A model generated the notes under the pieces. It had not been told where the DNA came from, did no database searches, and was given only the letters and a program-made list of their open reading frames with translations. A program made the translations under genes and the position numbers. DNA of 5,100 nt. Origin: Bacteroidota bacterium (lineage in GTDB: Bacteria > Bacteroidota > Bacteroidia > Chitinophagales > LD1). The DNA lies in the NCBI GenBank assembly GCA_018267435.1, contig JAFDYM010000017.1, positions 1 to 5,100 on the forward strand, in the 5' to 3' direction. This document shows, piece after piece, positions 1-5,017 of the stretch. Each line of letters starts with the position of its first letter. Positions within the stretch are counted from its first letter, which is position 1.

Positions 1-771
1 GTGGCGCGCCGTATATGGGCCAAGGCCATGAAGAACAAATATAAGGGCAACGACCGCAGCCAAAAGCTGAAATACCACATACAAACCAGCGGCCGCAGCC
101 TACATGCGCAGGAGATAGACTTTAACGACATACGCACCACGCTACAGGCGCTATACGCCATATACGACAACTGCAACAGCCTGCACACCAACGCCTACGA
201 CGAGGCCATAACCACCCCTACCGAGGAGAGCGTGCGCCGTGCCATGGCCATACAGCTAATCATTAACCGCGAGCTGGGTACTGCCAAAAACGAGAACCCG
301 AACCAAGGCGCTTTTCTGATAGAGGAAATGACCCAACTGGTAGAGGACGCGGTGCTGACCGAGTTTAAGCGCCTAACCGAGCGCGGTGGCGTATTGGGCG
401 CTATGGAGCGCATGTACCAGCGCAACAAAATACAGGAAGAGAGCCTGTACTACGAGCACCAAAAGCACACCGGCGAATACCCCATAGTGGGCGTTAACAC
501 CTTCCTTAGCAGCAAGGGCAGCCCTACCGTAATACCCGGCGAGGTAATACGCAGCACCACAGAGGAAAAAGAATACCAGATAACGGCCCTCAACGCCTTT
601 AAACAGCGCAACGCCGACACCAGCACTGCGGCCCTGCGCCAACTGCAACAGGTAGCCATACACAACGGCAACCTGTTCGAACAGCTAATGGACACCGTAA
701 AGCACTGCACCCTCGGCCAAATAACCCACGCCCTATACGAAGTGGGGGGACAGTACAGGAGGAGTATGTAG
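1..771 (+). CDS. icmF: Fused isobutyryl-CoA mutase (IcmF), C-terminal fragment
   Basis: This is the C-terminal part of the catalytic mutase domain of an adenosylcobalamin-dependent acyl-CoA mutase. The family interconverts isobutyryl-CoA and n-butyryl-CoA (some members also pivalyl/isovaleryl-CoA) in the cytosol. Visible motifs are SGRSLHAQE at residues 30-38, SLHTNAYDEAITTPTEES at 60-77, RGGVLGAMERMYQRNKIQEE at 128-147, GEYPIVGVNTF at 158-168 and the terminal LGQITHALYEVGGQYRRSM. The protein ends with the mutase domain and no C-terminal B12 domain. That fits IcmF, which has its B12 and GTPase domains at the N-terminus, better than a methylmalonyl-CoA mutase large subunit. IcmF proteins are about 1,100 residues, so the gene begins well before base 1, and the GTG at position 1 is probably an internal valine. 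Of 17 Ile codons, 15 are ATA, unlike the defence genes downstream. A separate IcmA-like large subunit is the main alternative. The TAG stop is at 769-771. Confidence 0.9.
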   Translation: MARRIWAKAMKNKYKGNDRSQKLKYHIQTSGRSLHAQEIDFNDIRTTLQALYAIYDNCNSLHTNAYDEAITTPTEESVRRAMAIQLIINRELGTAKNENPNQGAFLIEEMTQLVEDAVLTEFKRLTERGGVLGAMERMYQRNKIQEESLYYEHQKHTGEYPIVGVNTFLSSKGSPTVIPGEVIRSTTEEKEYQITALNAFKQRNADTSTAALRQLQQVAIHNGNLFEQLMDTVKHCTLGQITHALYEVGGQYRRSM

Positions 772-831
772 TGACCGGAAATCGCGAGTGTCAACCTCGC
801 GATCGGAGGCCAATACAGGAGGAGTATGTAG
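743..831. repeat. Direct repeat of the icmF 3' end
   Basis: The last ~29 bases of icmF (743-771) recur at 803-831, exactly 60 bp downstream, with 4 mismatches. The final 18 bases, TACAGGAGGAGTATGTAG, are identical and include the stop codon. The copies are separated by a short spacer holding the hairpin at 781-803. On the minus strand the core reads CTACATACTCCTCCTGTA. Duplication of a gene's 3' end is what integration of a mobile element at that site leaves behind, but a local duplication or a repeat family carrying this core would look the same. No integrase gene is visible. Confidence 0.7.
781..803. repeat. 8-bp perfect inverted repeat after icmF
   Basis: ATCGCGAG (781-788) and CTCGCGAT (796-803) are perfect complements around the 7-nt loop TGTCAAC. 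It sits ten bases after the icmF stop codon and could act as an mRNA-end stabiliser. No T-run follows, so it is not a convincing intrinsic terminator. It lies between the two copies of the icmF-end repeat. Confidence 0.6.
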
Positions 832-960
832 AGGCTTTTTAATCCCCTCTATCAAGAGGGGAAGCCCCGACTTGTCGGGGCAGGGGTGTGTTGTGTCTCC
901 CGCTGGCAGCCTGTCCCGCAGAATTGCGGGAGGAGTGGTCCCGATAGCTATCGGGACCGA
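832..960. repeat. Cluster of REP-like palindromes
   Basis: Four short perfect inverted repeats lie in a row. They are CCCCTC/GAGGGG (844-849/856-861), CCCCGAC/GTCGGGG (865-871/874-880), TCCCGCA/TGCGGGA (914-920/925-931) and an uninterrupted palindrome with half-site GGTCCCGATAG (937-947/948-958). Each is a separate module with a different sequence, and linkers such as GCAGGGGTGTGTTGTGTC lie between them. From general knowledge, motifs like TCCCGATAGCTATCGGGA and GAGGGG...GGGGTGTG recur between genes in many Bacteroidota genomes; I cannot count them here. The open frames across this stretch on both strands are low-complexity translations of the repeats and are not called as genes. Confidence 0.65.
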
Positions 961-1015
961 GGGTGGACGGCACCCTACAACGCCAAGCACCACCCACCAC
1001 ACCACCAAAAAAACA

Positions 1016-1048
1016 AAACGACCTCGGGGCATCTCCTCGAGGTCGTTT
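1016..1048 (-). terminator. Bidirectional intrinsic terminator, strongest for the minus-strand operon
   Basis: AAACGACCTCG (1016-1026) pairs perfectly with CGAGGTCGTTT (1038-1048). The stem extends inward by a G-T and two G-C pairs to leave the loop CATCT. On the minus strand the stem is followed by TTTTGTTTTTTTGG, a long T-tract, so this is a strong terminator for the three-gene operon that ends at 1140. On the plus strand it is followed only by TTTGTTATG, so it may also stop readthrough from icmF, less well. Confidence 0.85.
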
Positions 1049-1139
1049 GTTATGGGTAGTATCTCTTATTTGGCGCGGTACTGTTGCGCCTAGCGCTTAC
1101 TGCTTCGCACCACGTGCGCTCGTGCTGTGGGCATTTTAT
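1049..1139. other. Short intergenic spacer with small inverted repeats
   Basis: This is the 3' untranslated stretch between the operon's last stop codon and its terminator. It is GC-richer than the operon and contains GGCGC (1072-1076) facing GCGCC (1086-1090), the palindrome AGCGCT (1092-1097) and a CACGTG core. No gene is visible. Confidence 0.4.
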
Positions 1140-1439
1140 TTACCAGCTAATGAACCTGTTTGTAGTATCTTCAACCATCTTAACATCTTCGCCGAACAAT
1201 TCTTTTAATCTTTCAATAGCTTTATTATAAACCGCATCTTCGGAAGAATCGAAAAGATACTCTGTATGTAGTCTAAAGGCAGGCTCTACAGACGGATTAG
1301 TTCGGTTCCTATTCTCAAGAATATATACCAAGACTCCGTTATAATATCCATTCTTTTGAGACACAACAAAAAAATTATGTGTTAATCCATCTTGTTTAAT
1401 GTCGTAAGATTTAACCCAGTTTAAGAAGGTGTTTCCCAT
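1140..1439 (-). CDS. Hypothetical 99-aa protein, third gene of the CBASS operon
   Basis: I do not recognise this protein. It begins MGNTFLNWVKSYDIK and ends DTTNRFISW. It reads as a small soluble alpha/beta protein. A strand-rich first half (residues ~20-42, HNFFVVSQKNGYYNGVLVYI) is followed by ~60-66 (EYLFDSS) and a charged amphipathic helix around 67-83 (EDAVYNKAIERLKELFG). I see no signal peptide, membrane segment or catalytic motif. Its ATG at 1439 is 11 bp after the TIR-STING stop codon on the same strand. The run AAACAAGAA precedes it, the A-rich context usual for Bacteroidota starts, and only the terminator at 1016-1048 follows. It is therefore very probably co-transcribed with the CD-NTase and TIR-STING genes. 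Characterised STING CBASS operons are normally just cyclase plus effector, so this may be an accessory, a regulator, an immunity factor or an unrelated passenger. Confidence 0.7.
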   Translation of the reverse strand: MGNTFLNWVKSYDIKQDGLTHNFFVVSQKNGYYNGVLVYILENRNRTNPSVEPAFRLHTEYLFDSSEDAVYNKAIERLKELFGEDVKMVEDTTNRFISW

Positions 1440-1450
1440 TTCTTGTTTAT

Positions 1451-2380
1451 TTAAAATTCGTCAATAATTGCAACCGTTTCTTGCGCATATGCACTCTTAT
1501 CGATTTGCATCTGTAAAACCCTTCTAAAGTTGTTTAGTTCTCGTTGTTCAATAATCTCTTGTAAACGGGTTCTTCCTTGAAAGCCTTTTTGCAATATCAT
1601 TTCTATCGCGTCATCAATTCCAGTCAAGGTGCTAGGCATATCATACATAACGGCAATTGGAGCTTCCTTGGGATCAAGTCTGAACCAAGAAGGATGTTTC
1701 CTGAATTTAGTCTTCATTGCACTCTCAACTAAGCCATGCTTATTATAGAATTTCGATGCTTTTTCACGAACTGAACCTTTCAAGTCTTTTGGAATTACCA
1801 CTTTTAGTTTAAAGTCTGAATACTTAACCCCATCAAATTCCAATGCTTCGGCTTCTTGTGCACTTTCCACCAAGCCTGCAATGAAATTCTTATAATAACC
1901 AATAGCTAATGCTGTAGTTGGATATAAGCTTAGATATCCAAGTTTATAGTGCTCTTCGATATGGTTAACTAATTCAGCGCACGCTTTCTGTACTGATGCT
2001 TTATCACTACCATCAAATCTCGGCATATAAATGCCATTAAAATCAGAAGGCACTTTCACACCCTCTTCAACTAATAAGAATGATTTATCTCTACCCATAG
2101 CGCCACAAAAAAGGGCCATTTCAAGAATTACGTTATCTCTAGCTTCGATAACCAATTTTTCGTTTGTCATAGTTAAATCATCTGCAGTAGCAACAAATAT
2201 TCCAAAGTCAAAGTATGAAATCATACGAAGCAGGTTTTCAAACGTACTTTTGTTCGGTTCCCATACACTCGCATCTTTCCATAATGTACAGTCCCCAATG
2301 GCGGAAAGTTCATCTCTAACAATTTCAGCTAATTCGAGCCCTTTAACAGATGACCCAATAAATATTTTTGGTTTATGCAT
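1451..2380 (-). CDS. cap12: TIR-STING CBASS effector (Cap12)
   Basis: This is the effector of a cyclic-oligonucleotide anti-phage system. In studied homologues the STING domain binds c-di-GMP, the protein forms filaments, and the TIR domain hydrolyses NAD+ to kill or arrest the infected cell. Numbered from the ATG at 2380 (309 aa), the TIR-like domain spans ~3-125. It shows KPKIFIGSS (3-11), the DFGIFVATADD strand (58-68) and ARDNVILEMALFCGAMGR (80-97). E87 in that motif is the expected NADase glutamate. The STING domain spans ~150-309: YPTTALAIGYYKNF (153-166), FKLKVVIPKDL (190-200) and APIAVMYDMPSTL (240-252), the last resembling the ligand-contacting Asp-x-Pro-Ser/Thr-Thr segment of bacterial STINGs. 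There are no transmembrane helices, as in other bacterial STINGs. The ATG at 2380 (MHKPKIF) overlaps the cdnE stop codon by 8 nt. ATG 2386 (+2 aa) is equally possible; ATG 2422 (323 aa) adds an atypical MKFKEYLYHLII leader inside cdnE. Confidence 0.92.
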   Translation of the reverse strand: MHKPKIFIGSSVKGLELAEIVRDELSAIGDCTLWKDASVWEPNKSTFENLLRMISYFDFGIFVATADDLTMTNEKLVIEARDNVILEMALFCGAMGRDKSFLLVEEGVKVPSDFNGIYMPRFDGSDKASVQKACAELVNHIEEHYKLGYLSLYPTTALAIGYYKNFIAGLVESAQEAEALEFDGVKYSDFKLKVVIPKDLKGSVREKASKFYNKHGLVESAMKTKFRKHPSWFRLDPKEAPIAVMYDMPSTLTGIDDAIEMILQKGFQGRTRLQEIIEQRELNNFRRVLQMQIDKSAYAQETVAIIDEF

Positions 2381-3425
2381 ATACATTATTATCAAGTGAT
2401 ACAAATACTCCTTGAACTTCATTCAATAGGAGTTTTACATTTTTAAGTTTTTCTTGGTTATCTCTAAATATATACTCCCTTCCATCAACTGACACTATTC
2501 TGTCACTATGGTATGTATTGGTACAAATACTTTTTAATTGCTTATATAAAACAGGGACCAATTCATGAAATGAGACATTATGATAGTCAGATACATTGAT
2601 ATCATAGCAAATGGAATTAATATCAAAACTGCTTAACTTAATATCGCTTTGAGAAAAGTTTCGTAGATTTTTCAAGAATCGTATCATTTTCTTTAACCTA
2701 CCATTTGTTTCAGAACTTCTATCATTTATTCTTTTGATTGATAAAAACGGATAATCTGGATTTTCTCTAGATATGGTCTCCTTATTAAATATTTGGATGC
2801 CACGATAATCACCTCTATCATTTATCACTGATGTAACATCATCATACCAATTGGCTACAACAATATCAACATCTCTGTTTAAGCTCTTATTCCGTATTCT
2901 AATAGCCTTCGGCTTTCCTATATCACAAACTTCATAGGTTGCTGATAGAATGTGCTCGCACTGCTCTCTAATATCCCACAAGTCATGAATTGAGTTGCCT
3001 GTATATGGTGTTACATCATTTACTCTCTGCAAACGAAACAATGAACTTGCAGAATAGCCAAGCCGCTCATAGGATCCTAGTATATTACTAATCCCATCAC
3101 GATCATAAAAAAAGAATTTATCACTAATAGTCAACAGATCAATATCACTATATCCTTTGACGTGAGTATCAGTCATTATTGAGCCTTGATATTTAAACAC
3201 TACATCCCTTATTGGGGATAGATGTGCTTTTACTTTTTCTCCTGCTTCCTTACTTTTTCTAGTGTATTCTGGCTCTACGCCTTTCATTGCTAATCGTACG
3301 AATGTTAGAACATTGCTATAGCTTATAGTCGAAAGTTCATCTGAGAAGGACTTTTCAAAATAGTAATTCTCGGGGTTAAGTTGCGCTCTTACGCTCTCTG
3401 ATAATTGTCTATAATCTCTTGCCAT
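2373..3425 (-). CDS. cdnE: CBASS CD-NTase, CdnE type
   Basis: This cGAS/DncV-like nucleotidyltransferase makes the cyclic dinucleotide alarm for the neighbouring STING effector. Cyclases in STING-encoding operons are known to make c-di-GMP, so that is the inferred product. In the 350-aa protein the nucleotidyltransferase signature is GSIMTDTHVKGYSDIDLLTI (81-100): G81-S82, then D94 and D96 as metal-binding aspartates. The third acidic position is in RDVDIVVANWYDD (184-196), most likely D187. RGIQIFNKETISRENPDYPF follows at ~209-228. The C-terminal helical half contains TNGRLKKMIRFLKNLRNFS. Length is normal for the clade, and all expected catalytic residues are present. The ATG at 3425 is preceded by TTTTAAAAAA, without a clear Shine-Dalgarno. 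It is first in the minus-strand operon and overlaps the next gene, so translation is probably coupled. No Cap2/Cap3 (E1/JAB) genes are present, which makes this a type I system. Confidence 0.92.
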   Translation of the reverse strand: MARDYRQLSESVRAQLNPENYYFEKSFSDELSTISYSNVLTFVRLAMKGVEPEYTRKSKEAGEKVKAHLSPIRDVVFKYQGSIMTDTHVKGYSDIDLLTISDKFFFYDRDGISNILGSYERLGYSASSLFRLQRVNDVTPYTGNSIHDLWDIREQCEHILSATYEVCDIGKPKAIRIRNKSLNRDVDIVVANWYDDVTSVINDRGDYRGIQIFNKETISRENPDYPFLSIKRINDRSSETNGRLKKMIRFLKNLRNFSQSDIKLSSFDINSICYDINVSDYHNVSFHELVPVLYKQLKSICTNTYHSDRIVSVDGREYIFRDNQEKLKNVKLLLNEVQGVFVSLDNNVYA

Positions 3426-3918
3426 TTTTTTAAAATTAGGGTTGGTAAATAATAACTACTGCAACAATTAGTCGGTCAGTAGTGTCAGTATTAATAAAGT
3501 AAATATCCTTCGATACGATATTTTTTGTTTTATTGCTTACATCAAGGCAATAGTTATTCAATGCAATCATCCGTGATGACTTCAGAAGATTTTTTGTATT
3601 CAGGAAATGAATGAAATTCGGCCGGAAACTGTAGCGCGTAACAGTTCTTATTTCATTACAACTGACGGGATGCATCCTATCAGTACTGGTCAGGGAATTA
3701 CTAGCTGATTAGTGACGTAGGTCATTGCAATTGACGTGCCACTTTTGTATATTACGAGAGTAGTTTAATGCAAGTCTTTATGCATCAATTTATTATGCTA
3801 AATTTATTAATATACTCGCAGATTTGCCATATTGGCATAAATGATTTTTTGACAGTATTTTCTGCAAAAAAGGCAAAAAGTGGCAGATAAAATTGCAGAA
3901 TTTTCGCACATTTTTTCT
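3426..3918. other. AT-rich divergent intergenic region
   Basis: About 490 bp separate cdnE (minus) from the small plus-strand unit, and promoters for both must lie here. No confident minus-strand TAnnTTTG box stands out. A 79-codon minus-strand frame (3675-3436) stops 10 bp before cdnE. It has no recognisable motif and is not called; it may simply be the operon's 5' untranslated leader. Toward the right end are TGCCA/TGGCA (3825-3829/3833-3837, 3-nt loop) and TTCTGCAA/TTGCAGAA (3860-3867/3893-3900). The second pair lies next to the downstream promoter and could be an operator or a UP-like element. Confidence 0.5.
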
Positions 3919-3926
3919 TATATTTG
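3893..3926 (+). promoter_or_regulatory. Bacteroidota-type promoter for the 57-aa ORF unit
   Basis: TATATTTG at 3919-3926 matches the Bacteroidota -7 consensus TAnnTTTG exactly. A TTG at 3893-3895 could serve as the -33 element, although its 23-nt spacing is a little longer than the usual 19-21. T-rich DNA fills the gap. Transcription would begin near 3932-3935. The TTG overlaps the right arm of the TTCTGCAA/TTGCAGAA inverted repeat, so a repressor bound there would block it. Confidence 0.6.
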
Positions 3927-3932
3927 TGTTGT

Positions 3933-4070
3933 TATTCCCGCAGTATTCTGTTATCTAAGAATACTTACAGCAAAATCTTAATTTGGATCCTATGTGTCCA
4001 TTCCTCGGGGTAGGAACACTATTGTTAATCGAGCTCTTGGCATAGGGGTGGAGATCTAAATAGTGAACTT
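3933..4070 (+). ncRNA. Structured leader RNA of unknown family
   Basis: Two foldable elements lie between the promoter and the small ORF. The first is GTATTCT/AGAATAC (3943-3949/3958-3964) with an 8-nt loop. The second is a long arm. ATTTGGATC (3981-3989) pairs with GATCTAAAT (4053-4061), with one G-U pair, and CTATG (3990-3994) continues the stem with CATAG (4041-4045). A 7-nt purine-rich bulge, GGGTGGA (4046-4052), is left on the 3' side. Inside, TTCCT/AGGAA (4001-4005/4012-4016) closes the loop CGGGGT. This could be a cis-regulatory leader, an independent small RNA or a 6S-like RNA. I do not recognise the family, and the fold was worked out by eye. Confidence 0.45.
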
Positions 4071-4244
4071 ATGTCAGAAAAGGCATATGTATTACACGCA
4101 TTAGTAAATCTATTGCTGTATGTTGTAACTATTATTCTTGGCGGGGAGGATGCCTTTGAGCATTACTCACACCTTGCTGAGCATTTGATGGTTATATACT
4201 TTACCGCTTTAGTATGTGATGTCATACACAACAAGATCAGGTAA
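4071..4244 (+). CDS. 57-aa hydrophobic small protein, possible membrane peptide
   Basis: The ORF runs from ATG at 4071 to TAA at 4242-4244 and encodes 57 residues starting MSEKAYVLHALVNLLLYVV and ending CDVIHNKIR. Two hydrophobic stretches are visible: residues ~7-23 (VLHALVNLLLYVVTIIL) and ~39-52 (LMVIYFTALVCDVI). They flank a polar His/Glu-rich hinge, GGEDAFEHYSHLAEHL (24-39). A two-helix membrane hairpin is plausible. It occupies a self-contained unit with the promoter at 3919 and the terminator at 4260-4289, which supports it as real despite its size. No good Shine-Dalgarno sits at normal distance; the nearest purine run (GGGTGGAG, 4046-4053) is ~18 nt upstream within the predicted stem. 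Function is unknown. Candidates are a type I toxin-like peptide, a small membrane regulator or a defence-linked small protein. Confidence 0.55.
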   Translation: MSEKAYVLHALVNLLLYVVTIILGGEDAFEHYSHLAEHLMVIYFTALVCDVIHNKIR

Positions 4245-4259
4245 TGTTGAAGCATTACG

Positions 4260-4289
4260 GAGGAGGCTATATGCCTCCTCTTTTATTTT
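4260..4289 (+). terminator. Intrinsic terminator after the 57-aa ORF
   Basis: GAGGAGGC (4260-4267) pairs perfectly with GCCTCCTC (4273-4280) around the loop TATAT, followed directly by TTTTATTTT. It lies 15 bp after the ORF's stop codon and works only on the plus strand, closing a transcript of about 355 nt from the predicted start. Confidence 0.9.
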
Positions 4290-4297
4290 CCCCCACT

Positions 4298-4328
4298 GGT
4301 CGAAGTTACGCTACGCTAAACTTCGACC
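4298..4328. repeat. 10-bp inverted repeat with tandem ACGCT loop
   Basis: GGTCGAAGTT (4298-4307) and AACTTCGACC (4319-4328) are perfect complements. The 11-nt loop is ACGCTACGCTA, itself a tandem ACGCT. It sits 8 bp beyond the terminator's T-tract. It looks like a dispersed palindromic repeat rather than a terminator because no T-run follows on either strand. Confidence 0.65.
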
Positions 4329-4551
4329 TACCATTACTGTAAGCTTTCATCCTACGCTTTCTAACGCCGTAATCAAGTCCACCTTACCCACCCCTTCCCC
4401 ACACCGTTGGGCAAGGCCATCCTGCTTATCCTCGCGGGCAAGGGCTAAAATTTAACCTTCTAAGGGCCTTTCCTTGCCTACCTATTTGCAGGGGGGGTGT
4501 TCCCACTCTTTTTCTTCAATTATTTGTAAGTCAATATATTGTGCGGGTAGG
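4329..4551. other. Intergenic stretch without a recognised gene
   Basis: I see no credible gene here. A plus-strand frame running through it from 4216 has no family resemblance and crosses the terminator and the inverted repeat. The sequence is C-rich to about 4440 (CCACCCCTTCCCC), then contains GGCAAGG (4410-4416) facing CCTTGCC (4472-4478) over a long distance. The 5' end of the DUF2200 transcript probably lies toward the right side, but no convincing promoter stands out. Confidence 0.4.
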
Positions 4552-4591
4552 GGGGTAGCAGTTTTTTTAAGTTTGCTACCTCTGCTACCCC
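4552..4591 (+). promoter_or_regulatory. Possible switching hairpin upstream of the DUF2200 gene
   Basis: GGGGTAGCAG (4552-4561) pairs perfectly with CTGCTACCCC (4582-4591). The intervening TTGCTACCT (4573-4581) can instead pair with GGTAGC (4554-4559). The right arm is part of three near-tandem units, TTGCTACCT, CTGCTACCC and CTGCTTACCT, so two mutually exclusive folds are possible, with a T-run (4562-4568) in the loop. It ends 18 bp before the DUF2200 ATG. It may be a leader control element or just a repeat. Confidence 0.35.
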
Positions 4592-4609
4592 TGCTTACCT
4601 TTACCGCCT

Positions 4610-4918
4610 ATGAACCATACCGAGCGCATTTATAAGCTACTCTTCAGCAGCGTATACCCTCTATACATACAAAAGGCCGAGCGGAAAGGCCGCACCAAGG
4701 CAGAGGTAGATGCCATTATCTACTGGCTTACAGGCTACACCGCCACCACCCTACAGCAGCAAATAGACCGCAAGGTTGACTTCGCTACCTTCTTCGCCGA
4801 GGCGCCTAATATGAACCCAAATGCCAAGCTGATAACAGGCGTCATCTGCGGCTACCGCGTAGAGGATATAGAGGACGACATAGTACAAAAGGTGCGCTAT
4901 CTGTGTAAGCTCCCCTGA
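4610..4918 (+). CDS. DUF2200 family protein, C-terminus truncated by an IS element
   Basis: This is a small conserved cytosolic protein of the DUF2200 family, whose function is not established. Diagnostic stretches are MNHTERIYKLLFSSVYPLYI (1-20), KAERKGRTKAEVDAIIYWLT (22-41), DFATFFAEAPNMNPN (57-71), LITGVICGYRVEDIED (74-89) and VRYLCKL (95-101). Members usually continue past this point with a Lys/Glu-rich helix to about 115-120 residues. Here the frame ends after 102 residues (KLP, stop). The stop TGA (4916-4918) appears to be the terminal bases of an inserted IS, so some 15 residues are probably lost. Most of the conserved core remains, and the product could still fold. The ATG at 4610 matches the family start and lacks a clear Shine-Dalgarno. 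ATA is favoured for Ile, as in icmF, which suggests a resident chromosomal gene. Confidence 0.85.
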   Translation: MNHTERIYKLLFSSVYPLYIQKAERKGRTKAEVDAIIYWLTGYTATTLQQQIDRKVDFATFFAEAPNMNPNAKLITGVICGYRVEDIEDDIVQKVRYLCKLP

Positions 4919-4919
4919 A

Positions 4920-4979
4920 AATTGAGCCAGTTAAAAGTTGAAAAAGGACAAATTTTTCACAACTTTAAAAAGCTCAATT
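4920..4979. repeat. 60-bp interrupted palindrome at the IS end
   Basis: AATTGAGC (4920-4927) pairs with GCTCAATT (4972-4979). Inside, AAAGTTG (4934-4940) pairs with CAACTTT (4960-4966), and inside that AAAAA faces TTTTT around GGACAAA. Together they make a long, near-continuous hairpin. It lies between the transposase stop codon and the IS tip. It could terminate transcription leaving or entering the element, or be a subterminal structure used in transposition. Confidence 0.65.
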
Positions 4980-5017
4980 GTAGGCTTCCCTGTTATTCGG
5001 CCAGCTATTAGTTGATT

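Noticed and set aside
1..3. GTG at base 1 as the icmF start codon
   Set aside because: The reading is already inside the mutase domain at this point. Family members extend some 800 residues upstream, so this is most likely an internal valine at the window edge.
195..794. Minus-strand frames at 195-428, 373-663 and 450-794
   Set aside because: They lie opposite icmF, whose family match is clear, and show no motifs. They are by-products of its GC-rich codons.
788..1093. 101-codon plus-strand frame (and a 99-codon minus-strand frame at 733-1032)
   Set aside because: Both are translations of the palindrome cluster and the terminator. The minus-strand frame even repeats SLHTPPVL because of the duplicated DNA. 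They have low complexity and no family resemblance.
963..1208. 81-codon plus-strand frame
   Set aside because: It crosses the terminator and runs into the 99-aa gene in antisense.
2031..2399. 122-codon plus-strand frame
   Set aside because: It is antisense to the TIR domain, which is well supported on the other strand.
3436..3675. 79-codon minus-strand frame just upstream of cdnE
   Set aside because: Its position is tempting (stop codon 10 bp before cdnE), but there is no motif, domain or convincing translation start, and AT-rich leader DNA can stay open by chance. Conservation of the frame in relatives would change this.
3933..4070. 6S RNA of the Bacteroidota type
   Set aside because: The promoter placement and hairpin-rich sequence suggested it, but I could not draw a closing stem between the 5' and 3' ends around a central bubble. 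I kept it as an unassigned structured leader.
4216..4455. 79-codon plus-strand frame
   Set aside because: It overlaps the 57-aa ORF's end, the terminator and an inverted repeat, and its product has no recognisable features.
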